64,000 nt of DNA from Neptunomonas phycophila (GTDB lineage Bacteria > Pseudomonadota > Gammaproteobacteria > Pseudomonadales > Balneatricaceae), in the NCBI RefSeq assembly GCF_001922575.1, contig NZ_MRCI01000001.1, positions 1,488,001 through 1,552,000 of the forward strand, in the 5' to 3' direction. The position numbers were made by a program, and so were the translations under genes. Positions 7,195-16,643 of this stretch are shown here, piece by piece (position 1 is the stretch's first letter; each line of letters begins with the position of its first letter). The notes under the pieces are model-generated. The model did no database searches. It was not told the origin of the DNA and worked only from the letters and a program-made list of their open reading frames with translations.

Positions 7195-9500
7195 GCTTGG
7201 CCTTTGTGTTGAGTGGTAGCGCTGCGTTTATCTATTTTTAATAGCAAGGGCGGTAAAAATAGAAAGTCGACAATTAAAGCCGCTACGAGTGTGATAGCGG
7301 TCAAAAGACCGATATCGGCATTAATTTGAAAAGTTGATTGCGCTAAGACAATAAAGCCTAGTACAAGAACAAGCGTAGTCACCCACAAAGCTCGTCCCAC
7401 TCCTGCAAATGCATACTCGACTGCGGCTTCGGGTTTGAGCAGGCGTTGTTCTCTTGCGAGTTTATATTTAGTGAGAAAGTGGATAGTGTCATCCACCACA
7501 ATTCCTAACGTCATGCTTGCAACCACCGATAAAGCCAGTCCCACTTGACCGCTGATAAAATACCAAACACCAAAGCCAATGAGTGCAGGAGTTAGGTTAG
7601 GCAGTAAGCTATAAAAGCTGTATCGAATAGAACGTAAGGCAAACCCGAAAAGAATAGATATTAAGAATAATGCAATAACCACCCCTTTAAGCATGCTTTC
7701 AATATTTCGTTGGCCAATATGAGAGAACATTAAACTGGGGCTTGCTAACGATACCTGCAGTTGGGGGGCATTTTCGGCAAACCATTCGTTGATTGTATGT
7801 TCAAAATTGACTTGCTCATTACTGGTCAAGTTCTTTAAAGAGATAACAATACGCGTTGAAGATTTATCGACATTAAGTTGATTGTTTAAATCCAACCCGT
7901 AAGGCAATGACATCTCGTATAAAAGTAAATACTGTGCTGACATTTCGCGTGTTTCTGGCAAGCGATAGTAGTCTGGATTATCAGCATGCATGTTTTGGTT
8001 TAGGCGTTTTAAAGTATCGGTTAAGGTGTTGACGTGATCCGTTTGGGGTTGCGCTCGGACCCAATCTACAAACCGCTCTGCAGTTACTAAAAAATCGGGA
8101 TCGTTAACGCCGCCTGAAACACCAGAATCCATTGACACTTCGATAGAGGCTAAGCCGGTCAAGTGCTCCTGCATAAAATCTGATGCCTGCCTGAAAGGAA
8201 CGTCTTCACTGAAATATTCGACGAAATTATCGTTGAGTTTATTGGCGGGTGCGAAAGCAATGATCGCTACTATGGCTAATGACAAGCCCAATAAAAGCGT
8301 TTTATGTTGACGTATTACAAAAGCTGATAGGTGCTTCATTAAACGACTATCCCAGCCAGATGCTTTTACTGGCTTAAAGGGGAGTAACATAATGAGGGCT
8401 GGCAGAAGCGTGATTGAGAACGTAAAAGCAAAAAATACCCCGATAGCAACAAAATTACCTAAATCTCTAAAAGGCGGTGAATCAGAAAAGTTCATGCTTA
8501 AGAAACCAATAGCAGTGGTCGCACTGGTTAGAAATACAGGGATAAAGTTAATGCGTATGCTGCTCAACATCGCGTTATAACGATTATGTAAGTGTTCGTG
8601 CTCTTGGTAAAAAGTAGTTAGAACATGAATACTATCGGCTACTGCAAGGGTGAGGATGATGATGGGTGCTGCAGATGATGGGCTGGTCAAATGAAAGCCT
8701 AACCAGCCAACAGTCCCCATTGTTGCTGCGATGGATGAAGCGATAATGATAATCGTGGCAATGGCACCGCTTATTGAGCGCAAAAACAGTAAAATGCTGA
8801 GTGCAACAATGGCAAACATAATGGGAATTAAAAAGCTAGAATCCTTCTCGGAAGCGGTTACAAAGCTGTGGTCCATCATTACAACCCCGGTCAGTTGAAC
8901 TGATATATCGGGGTGTCTCTCTCGAATAGTATTAGCGATAGACTCAACGGAACGGATGACTTTTGGTTGTTCTACGGTGCGGTCGAGACCGGGCAGTTGA
9001 ATAGTGACATTGACTAGGGTTACTTGACTGTCTTCAGAAATTAATCGACCTGCCAATAGAGGCTCTGCTTGAGCAATATCTTCTATTGTTTGTAAACGCT
9101 GCTCAGTAACTTGGTCTAGCTCAAGTACAAGGTCTTCTACAATGAGGTCATCATTTTCGGCATAAGTGTGTTGAAAATTGGTGATTGAATCGACACGGGT
9201 TGAATAGGGGATTTGCCATGCTTCATTCGTTAAGTCATGAACGGCACTAATAGCGTCAGGGGTAAAAATTTTGCCTTTTTTCGAGGAAATAACAAAAGCG
9301 ACGTTATCACTTTTGCTGTAAATTTTTTGCATAGCCTCAAAAGTCTTTAACTCGGGATTGTCTGGGCTAAAAAAGACACGATAATCGCTTTTGAAAACAA
9401 GTTTAGAGGCACCAAACCCCGCGATTAGGGTAACCCCAATCGCAAGGATTACCACATGCCATGTATGTTTAAGACAATATTTGACGACTGTATCGATCAC
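7191..9500 (-). CDS. RND superfamily (MMPL/HAE3-like) transporter
   Basis: This is a 769-residue inner-membrane protein with the duplicated RND layout: one N-terminal helix (about 12-32), a large periplasmic loop, five helices, then the same pattern again. The fourth helix of each half carries the expected acidic motif, AVADSIHVL in the first half and IVVDDTIHFL in the second, which form the proton relay in this family. It is shorter than AcrB-type pumps (about 1,040) and resembles hopanoid/lipid-type HAE3 or MMPL transporters. It is the first gene of the operon with the LolA-like and barrel genes. The substrate is unknown, and a lipid is favoured by the partners. Confidence 0.85.
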   Translation of the reverse strand: MIDTVVKYCLKHTWHVVILAIGVTLIAGFGASKLVFKSDYRVFFSPDNPELKTFEAMQKIYSKSDNVAFVISSKKGKIFTPDAISAVHDLTNEAWQIPYSTRVDSITNFQHTYAENDDLIVEDLVLELDQVTEQRLQTIEDIAQAEPLLAGRLISEDSQVTLVNVTIQLPGLDRTVEQPKVIRSVESIANTIRERHPDISVQLTGVVMMDHSFVTASEKDSSFLIPIMFAIVALSILLFLRSISGAIATIIIIASSIAATMGTVGWLGFHLTSPSSAAPIIILTLAVADSIHVLTTFYQEHEHLHNRYNAMLSSIRINFIPVFLTSATTAIGFLSMNFSDSPPFRDLGNFVAIGVFFAFTFSITLLPALIMLLPFKPVKASGWDSRLMKHLSAFVIRQHKTLLLGLSLAIVAIIAFAPANKLNDNFVEYFSEDVPFRQASDFMQEHLTGLASIEVSMDSGVSGGVNDPDFLVTAERFVDWVRAQPQTDHVNTLTDTLKRLNQNMHADNPDYYRLPETREMSAQYLLLYEMSLPYGLDLNNQLNVDKSSTRIVISLKNLTSNEQVNFEHTINEWFAENAPQLQVSLASPSLMFSHIGQRNIESMLKGVVIALFLISILFGFALRSIRYSFYSLLPNLTPALIGFGVWYFISGQVGLALSVVASMTLGIVVDDTIHFLTKYKLAREQRLLKPEAAVEYAFAGVGRALWVTTLVLVLGFIVLAQSTFQINADIGLLTAITLVAALIVDFLFLPPLLLKIDKRSATTQHKGQA

Positions 9501-9661
9501 AAAAATCTCCGGACAAATAGATGAGTTCCGGGAAGGATCATTATGATTTTGAAGAGGCCCGGTAACTCCATACTTACATCACTATAGTAGATAGACAGAT
9601 GTTTGCTGTTATTGAGTTAGCGGGCTGGGTGCGTAAATCTTGAGTTGATTTAAACTGATGT

Positions 9662-10480
9662 TTAATTAATTCGACGCTTTAGGCCGCGATCAGCCATGAT
9701 GCGCGTCGAGATTTCTTCTATTGAAAAAGTAGTTGTGTTGATAAAAGGAATTTTTAAAGATTTAAATAACTGCTCACCAAATACAACTTCTGTTTCGCAT
9801 TGCGTGAGTGAAGCATAACGGCTATTAGCGCGGCGCTCATGCCTTATGGCTGCTAGCTGAAATGGGTCGATAGTTAGGCCATACAGCTTATTTTGATAAG
9901 GCTTTAAGCAGCTAGGCAGGCCATTGCTTTCTAGGTCATCTTCGGTGAGTGGGTAATTAGCAGCACGCACACCAAACTGTAATGCCATATAAAGGCAGGT
10001 AGGCGTTTTCCCGCAACGGGAAACACCAACGAGAATAATATCGGCTTCATTGTAATGTCGGGTACGCATTCCGTCATCGTTATCTAACGCGAAGTTAACG
10101 GATTCTATTCTATTTTTATAACGCTGAGATTCTACAATGCCATGAGACTGGCCAACAGAATATCTAGACTTAATGCCAAGTTCGCTCTCTAAGGGATTGA
10201 TAAAAGTAGAAAAAATATCTATTTTAATCGCTTCGCTTTGACTGATCAGTTGCCGTATATTCTCATCCACGATGGTATCAATGAGTATCGGCTTAGTACC
10301 ATCTTTAATGTGAGCTTCGCGGACGGCGGTTACCACCTCATGTGCTTTTTCAATAGAGTCAATGTAGGGTAAAGTAATACGCTCAAAAACAATATCCGCA
10401 AATTGAGCCAGTAAACTGTTACCCAGAGCTTCTGCTGTAATACCTGTACCATCGGAAATAAAGAATGCCGTTCGTTTCAT
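9662..10480 (-). CDS. ppsR: PEP synthase regulatory protein (kinase/pyrophosphorylase)
   Basis: This DUF299 enzyme inactivates phosphoenolpyruvate synthase by ADP-dependent phosphorylation of an active-site Thr and reactivates it by phosphate-dependent dephosphorylation. The N-terminus [19 protein letters not shown] and the nucleotide loop [16 protein letters not shown] are diagnostic. The length is 272 residues from ATG 10480. A TTG twelve bases further upstream is possible but sits directly on the GAGGA site. The target, ppsA, lies 0.7 kb away on the other strand, with a DTW gene between them. In E. coli the two genes are directly divergent. Confidence 0.95.
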   Translation of the reverse strand: MKRTAFFISDGTGITAEALGNSLLAQFADIVFERITLPYIDSIEKAHEVVTAVREAHIKDGTKPILIDTIVDENIRQLISQSEAIKIDIFSTFINPLESELGIKSRYSVGQSHGIVESQRYKNRIESVNFALDNDDGMRTRHYNEADIILVGVSRCGKTPTCLYMALQFGVRAANYPLTEDDLESNGLPSCLKPYQNKLYGLTIDPFQLAAIRHERRANSRYASLTQCETEVVFGEQLFKSLKIPFINTTTFSIEEISTRIMADRGLKRRIN

Positions 10481-10517
10481 ATATTGTTTCAATCCTCTTC
10501 TGGCACGACTATACCAA

Positions 10518-11045
10518 ATGAGTCATATACCCCGACAGTCTGAACCATTGATAATTGCGTTAACGCACGAAAGAGAGCTCACAAAAAAAACAAATACCGG
10601 GCAGTTGTTACTGCAGTTACCCGTATGGGTATCGCGAAGAGTCATATGGAAAAGAACGCTACCGGACCCGTGGTTGCTAAAACTGATTGAAAACCAAAGG
10701 GTTGCTATTTTATACCCTGACTTGCCCAATGTGGCGGATCAACTCACTTCGGAGCGAGTAGATAATGGCCAAGAGATTCAGAGCTTTGACCATTTCATCG
10801 TTATCGATAGCACATGGCAAGAAGCTCGTAAAATAATGAACCGTAGCGCTTATCTGCAAAAATTGCCTAGAGTGGCACTACCAGAAAGCGAGCCATCTAA
10901 GTTTCATCTTCGTCGTAACCAAGTTGAGGGTGGGTTATGCACGGTGGAAGCGGCGATTAGTTTGATGCGGTGTGCACAGTGTGATCAGCATGCAGATCAT
11001 TTAGAAATTTTATTTAACGATTTTATCAATCAAACGTCATGTTAG
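10518..11045 (+). CDS. DTW-domain tRNA aminocarboxypropyltransferase-like protein
   Basis: The 175-residue protein carries the DTW signature [18 protein letters not shown], followed by LPRVAL and [17 protein letters not shown], as in TapT/YfiP. Those enzymes transfer the aminocarboxypropyl group of S-adenosylmethionine to a tRNA uridine (position 47 in E. coli). Most members begin with Cys-rich zinc-binding motifs. Here the N-terminus starts directly with the segment before LTHERE and lacks that cluster, so it belongs to a short subgroup. It starts 37 bases from ppsR in the opposite direction. The family is certain, while the tRNA substrate is inferred. Confidence 0.85.
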   Translation: MSHIPRQSEPLIIALTHERELTKKTNTGQLLLQLPVWVSRRVIWKRTLPDPWLLKLIENQRVAILYPDLPNVADQLTSERVDNGQEIQSFDHFIVIDSTWQEARKIMNRSAYLQKLPRVALPESEPSKFHLRRNQVEGGLCTVEAAISLMRCAQCDQHADHLEILFNDFINQTSC

Positions 11046-11221
11046 TCTGTTAGGTTGCTGAGCATTAAAATGTTGTTAATGATAGCTTCGGGCTGGTTGG
11101 GGTTAGCCGATTTGCTTGTGTAATTTTTCTATTTCGCAGCAAATTGCAGTATCCTATGTTCTCTATATACGTGCGCATCCTTAAAATAAGAGCACGCTTT
11201 TCGGTAGTAGGAGAGAAAGCT

Positions 11222-13591
11222 TTGCAAGATTATGTTTTGCGTCTAGATCAGGTTGGAATGTCTGATGTAGAAAAAGTGGGCGGTAAAAATGCATCGCTTG
11301 GTGAAATGATCAGCCAGTTAAGTACGGCAGGCATCAAAGTACCGGGCGGATATGCAACCACAGCACAAGCTTTTCGTGATTTTTTAAATGCTGGTAATCT
11401 AAAAAATAAAATTGATGATCTGCTCTCTTCTTTAGACACCGATGATGTAGTTGCCCTAGCCGAAACGGGTAAACAGATACGTCAATGGATTTTAGACAGC
11501 CAACTGCAACCCGACTTGAATGCAGCTATTGACCATGCCTACCAAGAAATGGCGTCCGGTGATGAGACCATGGCTTTTGCTGTACGTTCTTCTGCCACCG
11601 CTGAAGACTTACCTGAAGCGTCTTTTGCCGGTCAACAAGAAACCTTTCTAAACATACGTGGCCTGGCCAACATCAAGCAGGCAATTAAAGAAGTTTTTGC
11701 ATCCTTGTATAACGATCGCGCTATTTCTTATCGGGTGCACCATAACTTTGAGCACAACGAAGTTGCTCTATCGGCTGGTATTCAGCGCATGGTACGTAGC
11801 GAAACGGCTGCTTCCGGTGTGATGTTTACTATGGATACAGAGTCGGGGTTTAACCACGTTGTATTCATTACAGCAGCTTACGGATTAGGTGAAACGGTCG
11901 TTCAAGGGGCGGTAAACCCTGATGAATTTTATGTCTATAAGCCAACATTAAAACAAGACGCTCCAGCTATACTTCGCCGTACCTTAGGTTCGAAAGCCAT
12001 CAAAATGGTTTACCAAGAAGAAGGCTCAACAAAAAACGCAGTCTCAACAGTCAAAGTGCCCGATGCGCAACGCAATCGTTTTTGCATTAATGATAAAGAT
12101 GTTCAAGCACTGGCCAAAATAGCAGTGGTGATCGAACAACATTATGGTCGACCTATGGATATCGAGTGGGCCAAAGACGGAGACGATGGTGAGCTGTATG
12201 TCGTACAAGCCCGCCCAGAAACTGTTCGTAGCCGAGATAACAGTAATGTTATGGAGCGCTATTTACTCAAAGAAAAAGGCAAGGTTCTCATTGAGGGAAG
12301 GTCGATAGGGCATCGTATTGGATCAGGGCCTGTCCGGTTGGTGTCGAGTATAAACGAAATGGAGAAAGTGCAGCCAGGCGATGTATTAGTCACTGATATG
12401 ACAGATCCCGACTGGGAGCCTGTAATGAAGAGGGCATCGGCTATTGTGACAAACAGAGGCGGTCGAACCTGCCATGCAGCTATTATTGCGCGTGAACTAG
12501 GTATCCCTGCTATTGTGGGTTGCGGTGATGCTACTGAACGGTTATCTGATGGTCAGGTTATTACTGTATCTTGTGCTGAAGGGGATACAGGAAGAGCATA
12601 CGAAGGGGCGCTTAACTTTGAGCATCAAACCAATAGTGTTGACTCAATGCCTTCTATTCCGTTTCAGATTATGATGAATGTTGGTAACCCCGACCGTGCT
12701 TTTGATTTCCAATCACTGCCCAATGCTGGTGTGGGGCTGGCGCGTTTAGAGTTTATTATTAACCGTATGATCGGTGTGCACCCTAAAGCGTTACTAAATA
12801 TTGATGATCAGCCGCCCGCTATTCGTACGATTATTGAGCGTCGCAGTGCAGGATATGCAGGCCCAATCGATTTTTATGTAGAAAAATTAGTGGAAGGTAT
12901 CGCTACGCTTGCTGCGGCCTTTTACCCAAAAAAAGTCATTGTCCGGATGTCGGACTTCAAATCTAATGAATATGGCCATCTTATAGGCGGAGATCAATAC
13001 GAGCCTCATGAAGAAAACCCTATGCTGGGTTTTCGTGGTGCCGCACGTTATATCAGTGACTCTTTTAAAGATTGTTTTGATTTAGAGTGCCGAGCATTAA
13101 AGAAAGTACGTGATGAGATGAAGCTCACAAACGTTGAAATTATGGTGCCGTTTGTTCGTACTGTCGGTGAGGCTAAGCAGGTAAGTGAAATGCTAGCTGC
13201 CAATGGACTAGTCAGAGGTGAGAACGGATTACGCTTGATAATGATGTGTGAGATCCCCTCAAATGCTTTATTAGCTGACCAGTTTTTACAGTTTTTTGAT
13301 GGTTTTTCAATTGGCTCAAATGATCTCACCCAACTGACATTAGGTTTGGATCGCGACTCGGGTGTTATTGCTCACTTATTTGACGAGCGTAACGAGGCCG
13401 TTAAAATGCTGTTGAGCATGGCTATTAAAGCATGCAAGGGACAAGGTAAATACATTGGTATTTGTGGGCAAGGCCCCTCTGACCATCCGGATCTAGCTCG
13501 TTGGTTAATGGAGCAGGGCATCGACAGCGTTTCACTTAATCCCGATACTGTTTTAGATACGTGGTTTTACTTAGCTGGCCAAAAACAGTAA
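11222..13591 (+). CDS. ppsA: Phosphoenolpyruvate synthase
   Basis: This enzyme converts pyruvate, ATP and water to phosphoenolpyruvate, AMP and phosphate, the entry to gluconeogenesis. It has the N-terminal ATP-binding domain ([14 protein letters not shown] near the start), the central swivelling domain with the phosphohistidine motif [14 protein letters not shown] (His at about residue 418, E. coli His421) and the C-terminal PEP/pyruvate barrel ([11 protein letters not shown]). TTG 11222 is preferred as start because AGGAGAG at 11209-11215 precedes it by six bases and it gives 789 residues, against 792 in E. coli. A longer reading frame opens at 11144. Its regulator PpsR is encoded nearby. 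Confidence 0.95.
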   Translation: MQDYVLRLDQVGMSDVEKVGGKNASLGEMISQLSTAGIKVPGGYATTAQAFRDFLNAGNLKNKIDDLLSSLDTDDVVALAETGKQIRQWILDSQLQPDLNAAIDHAYQEMASGDETMAFAVRSSATAEDLPEASFAGQQETFLNIRGLANIKQAIKEVFASLYNDRAISYRVHHNFEHNEVALSAGIQRMVRSETAASGVMFTMDTESGFNHVVFITAAYGLGETVVQGAVNPDEFYVYKPTLKQDAPAILRRTLGSKAIKMVYQEEGSTKNAVSTVKVPDAQRNRFCINDKDVQALAKIAVVIEQHYGRPMDIEWAKDGDDGELYVVQARPETVRSRDNSNVMERYLLKEKGKVLIEGRSIGHRIGSGPVRLVSSINEMEKVQPGDVLVTDMTDPDWEPVMKRASAIVTNRGGRTCHAAIIARELGIPAIVGCGDATERLSDGQVITVSCAEGDTGRAYEGALNFEHQTNSVDSMPSIPFQIMMNVGNPDRAFDFQSLPNAGVGLARLEFIINRMIGVHPKALLNIDDQPPAIRTIIERRSAGYAGPIDFYVEKLVEGIATLAAAFYPKKVIVRMSDFKSNEYGHLIGGDQYEPHEENPMLGFRGAARYISDSFKDCFDLECRALKKVRDEMKLTNVEIMVPFVRTVGEAKQVSEMLAANGLVRGENGLRLIMMCEIPSNALLADQFLQFFDGFSIGSNDLTQLTLGLDRDSGVIAHLFDERNEAVKMLLSMAIKACKGQGKYIGICGQGPSDHPDLARWLMEQGIDSVSLNPDTVLDTWFYLAGQKQ

Positions 13592-13679
13592 AAAGCGTTG
13601 CACACTGTCCTGCAGTACAATTGAGCAGCATAAGTTGATCAATCATAATTGAGCAATGTAATAACACCATGGGCGCGAC

Positions 13680-14177
13680 ATGAATGACGCACTAAAAGGC
13701 ATATCGATATTAGCTGTAACGGCAGTTTCTGTTGGCTGGATGCTTAACAGCGATAATAATTTTGAAATTGCTTTTTTAAAAGATGAACCGAGCGCGCAAC
13801 AAGAAGCTATTGCTTTGCAAGATGCCATATTGCAAGGCGATGACCCCACACAAGTACAAAGCCCCACAGCAGCGGGCAACGGTCAAAGTCCAATGCCGTC
13901 GACTGGGTGTTTTCATGGGTTTGTTTCTACCCAGCAAGGCTCATCTGTTGAGCTGCATGAGGCACCTTACGTGGGCGTAGTACATGATAATGAACACATT
14001 TATATGCGTTTAACAGGCCAGCCCATTTACCTCAAAATGCCGCGTGATGATTACAGTGAAGCGGTTGTGCAAGAAGCGATGCCAGTAACGGCCGCTAGCG
14101 CCCTTGCCGATATCAAATCACCTATTGATGAATGCCAAGAAGCGCATGTTGTATTGCGCAACCTTGTTACGTTTTAA
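13680..14177 (+). CDS. Unknown protein with N-terminal membrane anchor
   Basis: This 165-residue protein has one hydrophobic helix near residues 7-22 (GISILAVTAVSVGWML). It continues with a Gln/Pro/Ser-rich linker (about 40-75) and a small C-terminal region with two Cys (STGCFHGF and DECQEA), which could form a disulfide outside the cytoplasm. I recognise no family. It follows ppsA by 88 bases and ends before a strong bidirectional terminator, so it may be read through from ppsA or have its own promoter. No clear ribosome-binding site precedes ATG 13680, which lowers certainty about the start. Confidence 0.6.
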   Translation: MNDALKGISILAVTAVSVGWMLNSDNNFEIAFLKDEPSAQQEAIALQDAILQGDDPTQVQSPTAAGNGQSPMPSTGCFHGFVSTQQGSSVELHEAPYVGVVHDNEHIYMRLTGQPIYLKMPRDDYSEAVVQEAMPVTAASALADIKSPIDECQEAHVVLRNLVTF

Positions 14178-14254
14178 CGGCTACTATATTTTCGCTTAAT
14201 GCTTGTCGAGTTTGTCATTCATTCAATTAATATGATTTCAGATGACCCAAACGT

Positions 14255-14284
14255 AAAAAGGGATGCTTGTGAGCATCCCTTTTT
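14255..14284. terminator. Bidirectional intrinsic terminator
   Basis: A perfect 13-bp stem (AAAAAGGGATGCT with its complement) around TGTG lies between the convergent unknown gene and aceA. It has T runs on both strands and should stop transcription from either side. Confidence 0.92.
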
Positions 14285-14306
14285 GGTCAATAGAACCGGT
14301 TAATTT

Positions 14307-15902
14307 TTAGAACTGGTTCATCGTATTGTCTTTACCGGACGCTTTCAGTGCGGCATCACCAGAGAAGTACTCTTTGTGATCATCACCCATGTCAGAACCA
14401 GCCATGTTTTGGTGCTTAACGCAGGCGATACCTTGACGGATCTCTTTACGTTGTACGCCAGCGACATAACCCAACATGCCCATTTCGCCGAAGTACTCTT
14501 TAGCCAAGTTGTCAGTCGACAAGGCAGCGGTGTGGTACGTAGGCAATGTGATTAAGTGGTGGAAAATACCGGCTTCACGTGCCGCGTCCGCTTGGAACGT
14601 CTGGATACGCTTGTCAGCTTCGATTGCCAACTCAGTCTCATCGTACTTAACGTCCATCAAACCAGCACGATCGTAAGCAGAAACATCCTTACCTTCTTCA
14701 ACCATCGCATCAAATACTTGCTGACGGAAGTTCAACGTCCAGTTGAACGAAGGTGAGTTGTTGTAAACCAGCTTAGCGTTAGGAACCACTTCACGGATAC
14801 GGTTAACCATGCCGCCAATTTGACCCACGTGAGGCTTCTCAGTCTCGATCCATAACAAGTCAGCACCGTTTTGTAGAGATGTGATGCAGTCAAGTACGCA
14901 ACGGTCTTCGCCAGAACCTTTCTTGAACTGGAACAAACCAGATGCTAAACGCTTAGGCTTGAGTAGTTTACCGTTGGCTTTAACCACCACGTCACCGTTG
15001 TTGATGTCATCAGCACTTTCAACGTAATCGCCGTCTAGGAAGGCGTTATACAAATCGCCTAGGTCGCCTGGCTCGTTCGTTACAGCGATCTGTTTTGTTA
15101 AGCCCGCACCCAATGAGTCAGTACGTGCCACGATAACACCGTCATCAACACCTAGCTCAAGGAATGCGTAACGAACCGCACGGATCTTAGCAAGGAAGTC
15201 TGCATGAGGCACCGTTACTTTACCGTCTTGGTGGCCACACTGCTTCTCGTCAGATACTTGGTTCTCGATTTGGATACAGCAAGCACCGGCTTCGATCATC
15301 TTCTTAGCGAGAAGGTAAGTGGCTTCTTCGTTACCAAAACCTGCATCGATATCAGCAATGATAGGAACAACGTGTGTTTGGAAACCATCGATTTGAGCTT
15401 GTACGGCTTTTTCAGCGGCGCTGTCACCGGCGTCACGAGCGGCGTCTAACTGACGGAATAGGCCGCCTAGTTCACGAGCATCAGCTTGACGCAAGAAGGT
15501 GTAAAGCTCTTCGATGAGTGATGCAACCGAGGTTTTCTCGTGCATAGATTGGTCAGGTAAAGGACCGAACTCAGAGCGCAGAGCCGCTACCATCCAACCA
15601 GACAGGTACAAGTAGCGACGATCAGTGCTATTAAAGTGCTTCTTAATAGAGATCATTTTCTGTTGGCCGATAAACCCGTGCCAGCAGCCAAGAGATTGCG
15701 TGTACTGAGATGAGTCGGCATCGTAACGAGCCATGTCATCGCGCATGATTTTAGCGGTGTACTTAGCGATATCCAAACCTGTTTTGAACTGGTTTTGAGC
15801 GCGCATACGAGCGGCATATTCAGGGTTGATGGCTTCCCACGCGGCGCCTTGTTGAGCGCGGAGTGTTGCGATTGCATCGATATCATTTGTGAAATTTGAC
15901 AT
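14307..15902 (-). CDS. aceA: Isocitrate lyase (long, 531-residue form)
   Basis: This enzyme splits isocitrate into glyoxylate and succinate in the glyoxylate shunt, allowing growth on acetate and fatty acids. The length and the opening MSNFTNDIDAIATLRAQQG match the Pseudomonas-type enzyme. The catalytic loop reads EKQCGH with Cys at about residue 222; the more common form is KKCGH, and Gln before Cys is normal for this subfamily. Metal- and substrate-binding segments ADIDAGFGNEEATY and the NYNSP-equivalent VYNNSPSFNW are present. It is monocistronic with a strong terminator and a long upstream region holding an operator-like dyad. fumC lies upstream in the same direction. Confidence 0.95.
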   Translation of the reverse strand: MSNFTNDIDAIATLRAQQGAAWEAINPEYAARMRAQNQFKTGLDIAKYTAKIMRDDMARYDADSSQYTQSLGCWHGFIGQQKMISIKKHFNSTDRRYLYLSGWMVAALRSEFGPLPDQSMHEKTSVASLIEELYTFLRQADARELGGLFRQLDAARDAGDSAAEKAVQAQIDGFQTHVVPIIADIDAGFGNEEATYLLAKKMIEAGACCIQIENQVSDEKQCGHQDGKVTVPHADFLAKIRAVRYAFLELGVDDGVIVARTDSLGAGLTKQIAVTNEPGDLGDLYNAFLDGDYVESADDINNGDVVVKANGKLLKPKRLASGLFQFKKGSGEDRCVLDCITSLQNGADLLWIETEKPHVGQIGGMVNRIREVVPNAKLVYNNSPSFNWTLNFRQQVFDAMVEEGKDVSAYDRAGLMDVKYDETELAIEADKRIQTFQADAAREAGIFHHLITLPTYHTAALSTDNLAKEYFGEMGMLGYVAGVQRKEIRQGIACVKHQNMAGSDMGDDHKEYFSGDAALKASGKDNTMNQF

Positions 15903-15942
15903 GGTTAGTCCTTCGCTATGTTACAAAATAGGAACTGGAATT

Positions 15943-15962
15943 TTGGTTAGTGTATTAACCAA
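15943..15962. promoter_or_regulatory. Operator-like dyad upstream of aceA
   Basis: A perfect inverted repeat TTGGTTA-N6-TAACCAA is centred about 50 bases before the aceA start codon. Its place and symmetry suggest binding of a dimeric regulator controlling the glyoxylate shunt. Which protein binds is unknown. Confidence 0.5.
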
Positions 15963-16553
15963 TTAATAACAGTTGCTTTCATTTCTACTTGTATAGGCTA
16001 AACCGTTTATGAAGAGCGACGGTAATAGCCAAAAACCTTTACACTACATTGAATATCAAAGTGCGTATTTACGGGGAGTAAATAAGCTCCTTACCTTGGA
16101 TGATCTAAATAATCGGTGTATTCCGGATTAGAGTCAAAAGAAAATTGTGCATAGCAACAAAGAGGTAATTTTAATGAGAAACAATGATTTAACTTTTTGT
16201 AAATAAACTACAAGCCAATAATTGTTATCTATAACGTGAAAACCAGTCATAGTGGGTGTTTAAAGCCCTTATGCTTTAGTCGTTTCTACAATAGTCGTAT
16301 GAGCAAAATAATCAATTTACATGAGTTGAAAGTTATTAAAACTAGCTTTTTTATAGCGAATAAATCTTAGATGCTTATGCCGCTTAAAACGATAAAATCC
16401 ATGTATATCAGTAAGATATATACTATTGTCTAAAATGTCGAGGAGCTTTCTTAGGGGAATAGGATAGGTACTAAGGTAGTATGTTTTTATGCCATAAGCA
16501 GAGTGTTTTTAAAATTTACTAATTGATTTTCTGTAAGTGAAAATTAGATTTTT

Positions 16554-16588
16554 AGCATAAGCTAAGGCTCTTTAACTTAGCTTATGCT
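16554..16588. terminator. Long perfect hairpin downstream of fumC
   Basis: A 13-bp perfect stem (AGCATAAGCTAAG with its complement) surrounds a 9-base loop, 56 bases past the fumC stop. The better T run (ACTATTTTTT) is on the plus strand, away from fumC, so the hairpin may end a plus-strand transcript or act in both directions. Confidence 0.6.
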
Positions 16589-16643
16589 GACTATTTTTTA
16601 TAAGGTTAAAAGCTTTAGTGAAAGATTGTGCTATGCAAAAATG

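Larger units (their letters stand above)
15903..16643. other. 741-base intergenic region between aceA and fumC
   Basis: No supported gene lies here. The part next to aceA contains a 20-base operator-like dyad, and the part next to fumC contains a long hairpin; both are listed separately. The middle is AT-rich with only reading frames under 25 codons that lack binding sites. It must hold the aceA promoter and leader, and could hold a small RNA. Confidence 0.5.

Noticed and set aside
13592-13679. Possible terminator between ppsA and the membrane-anchored unknown
   Set aside because: No stem longer than five base pairs with a T run was found there.
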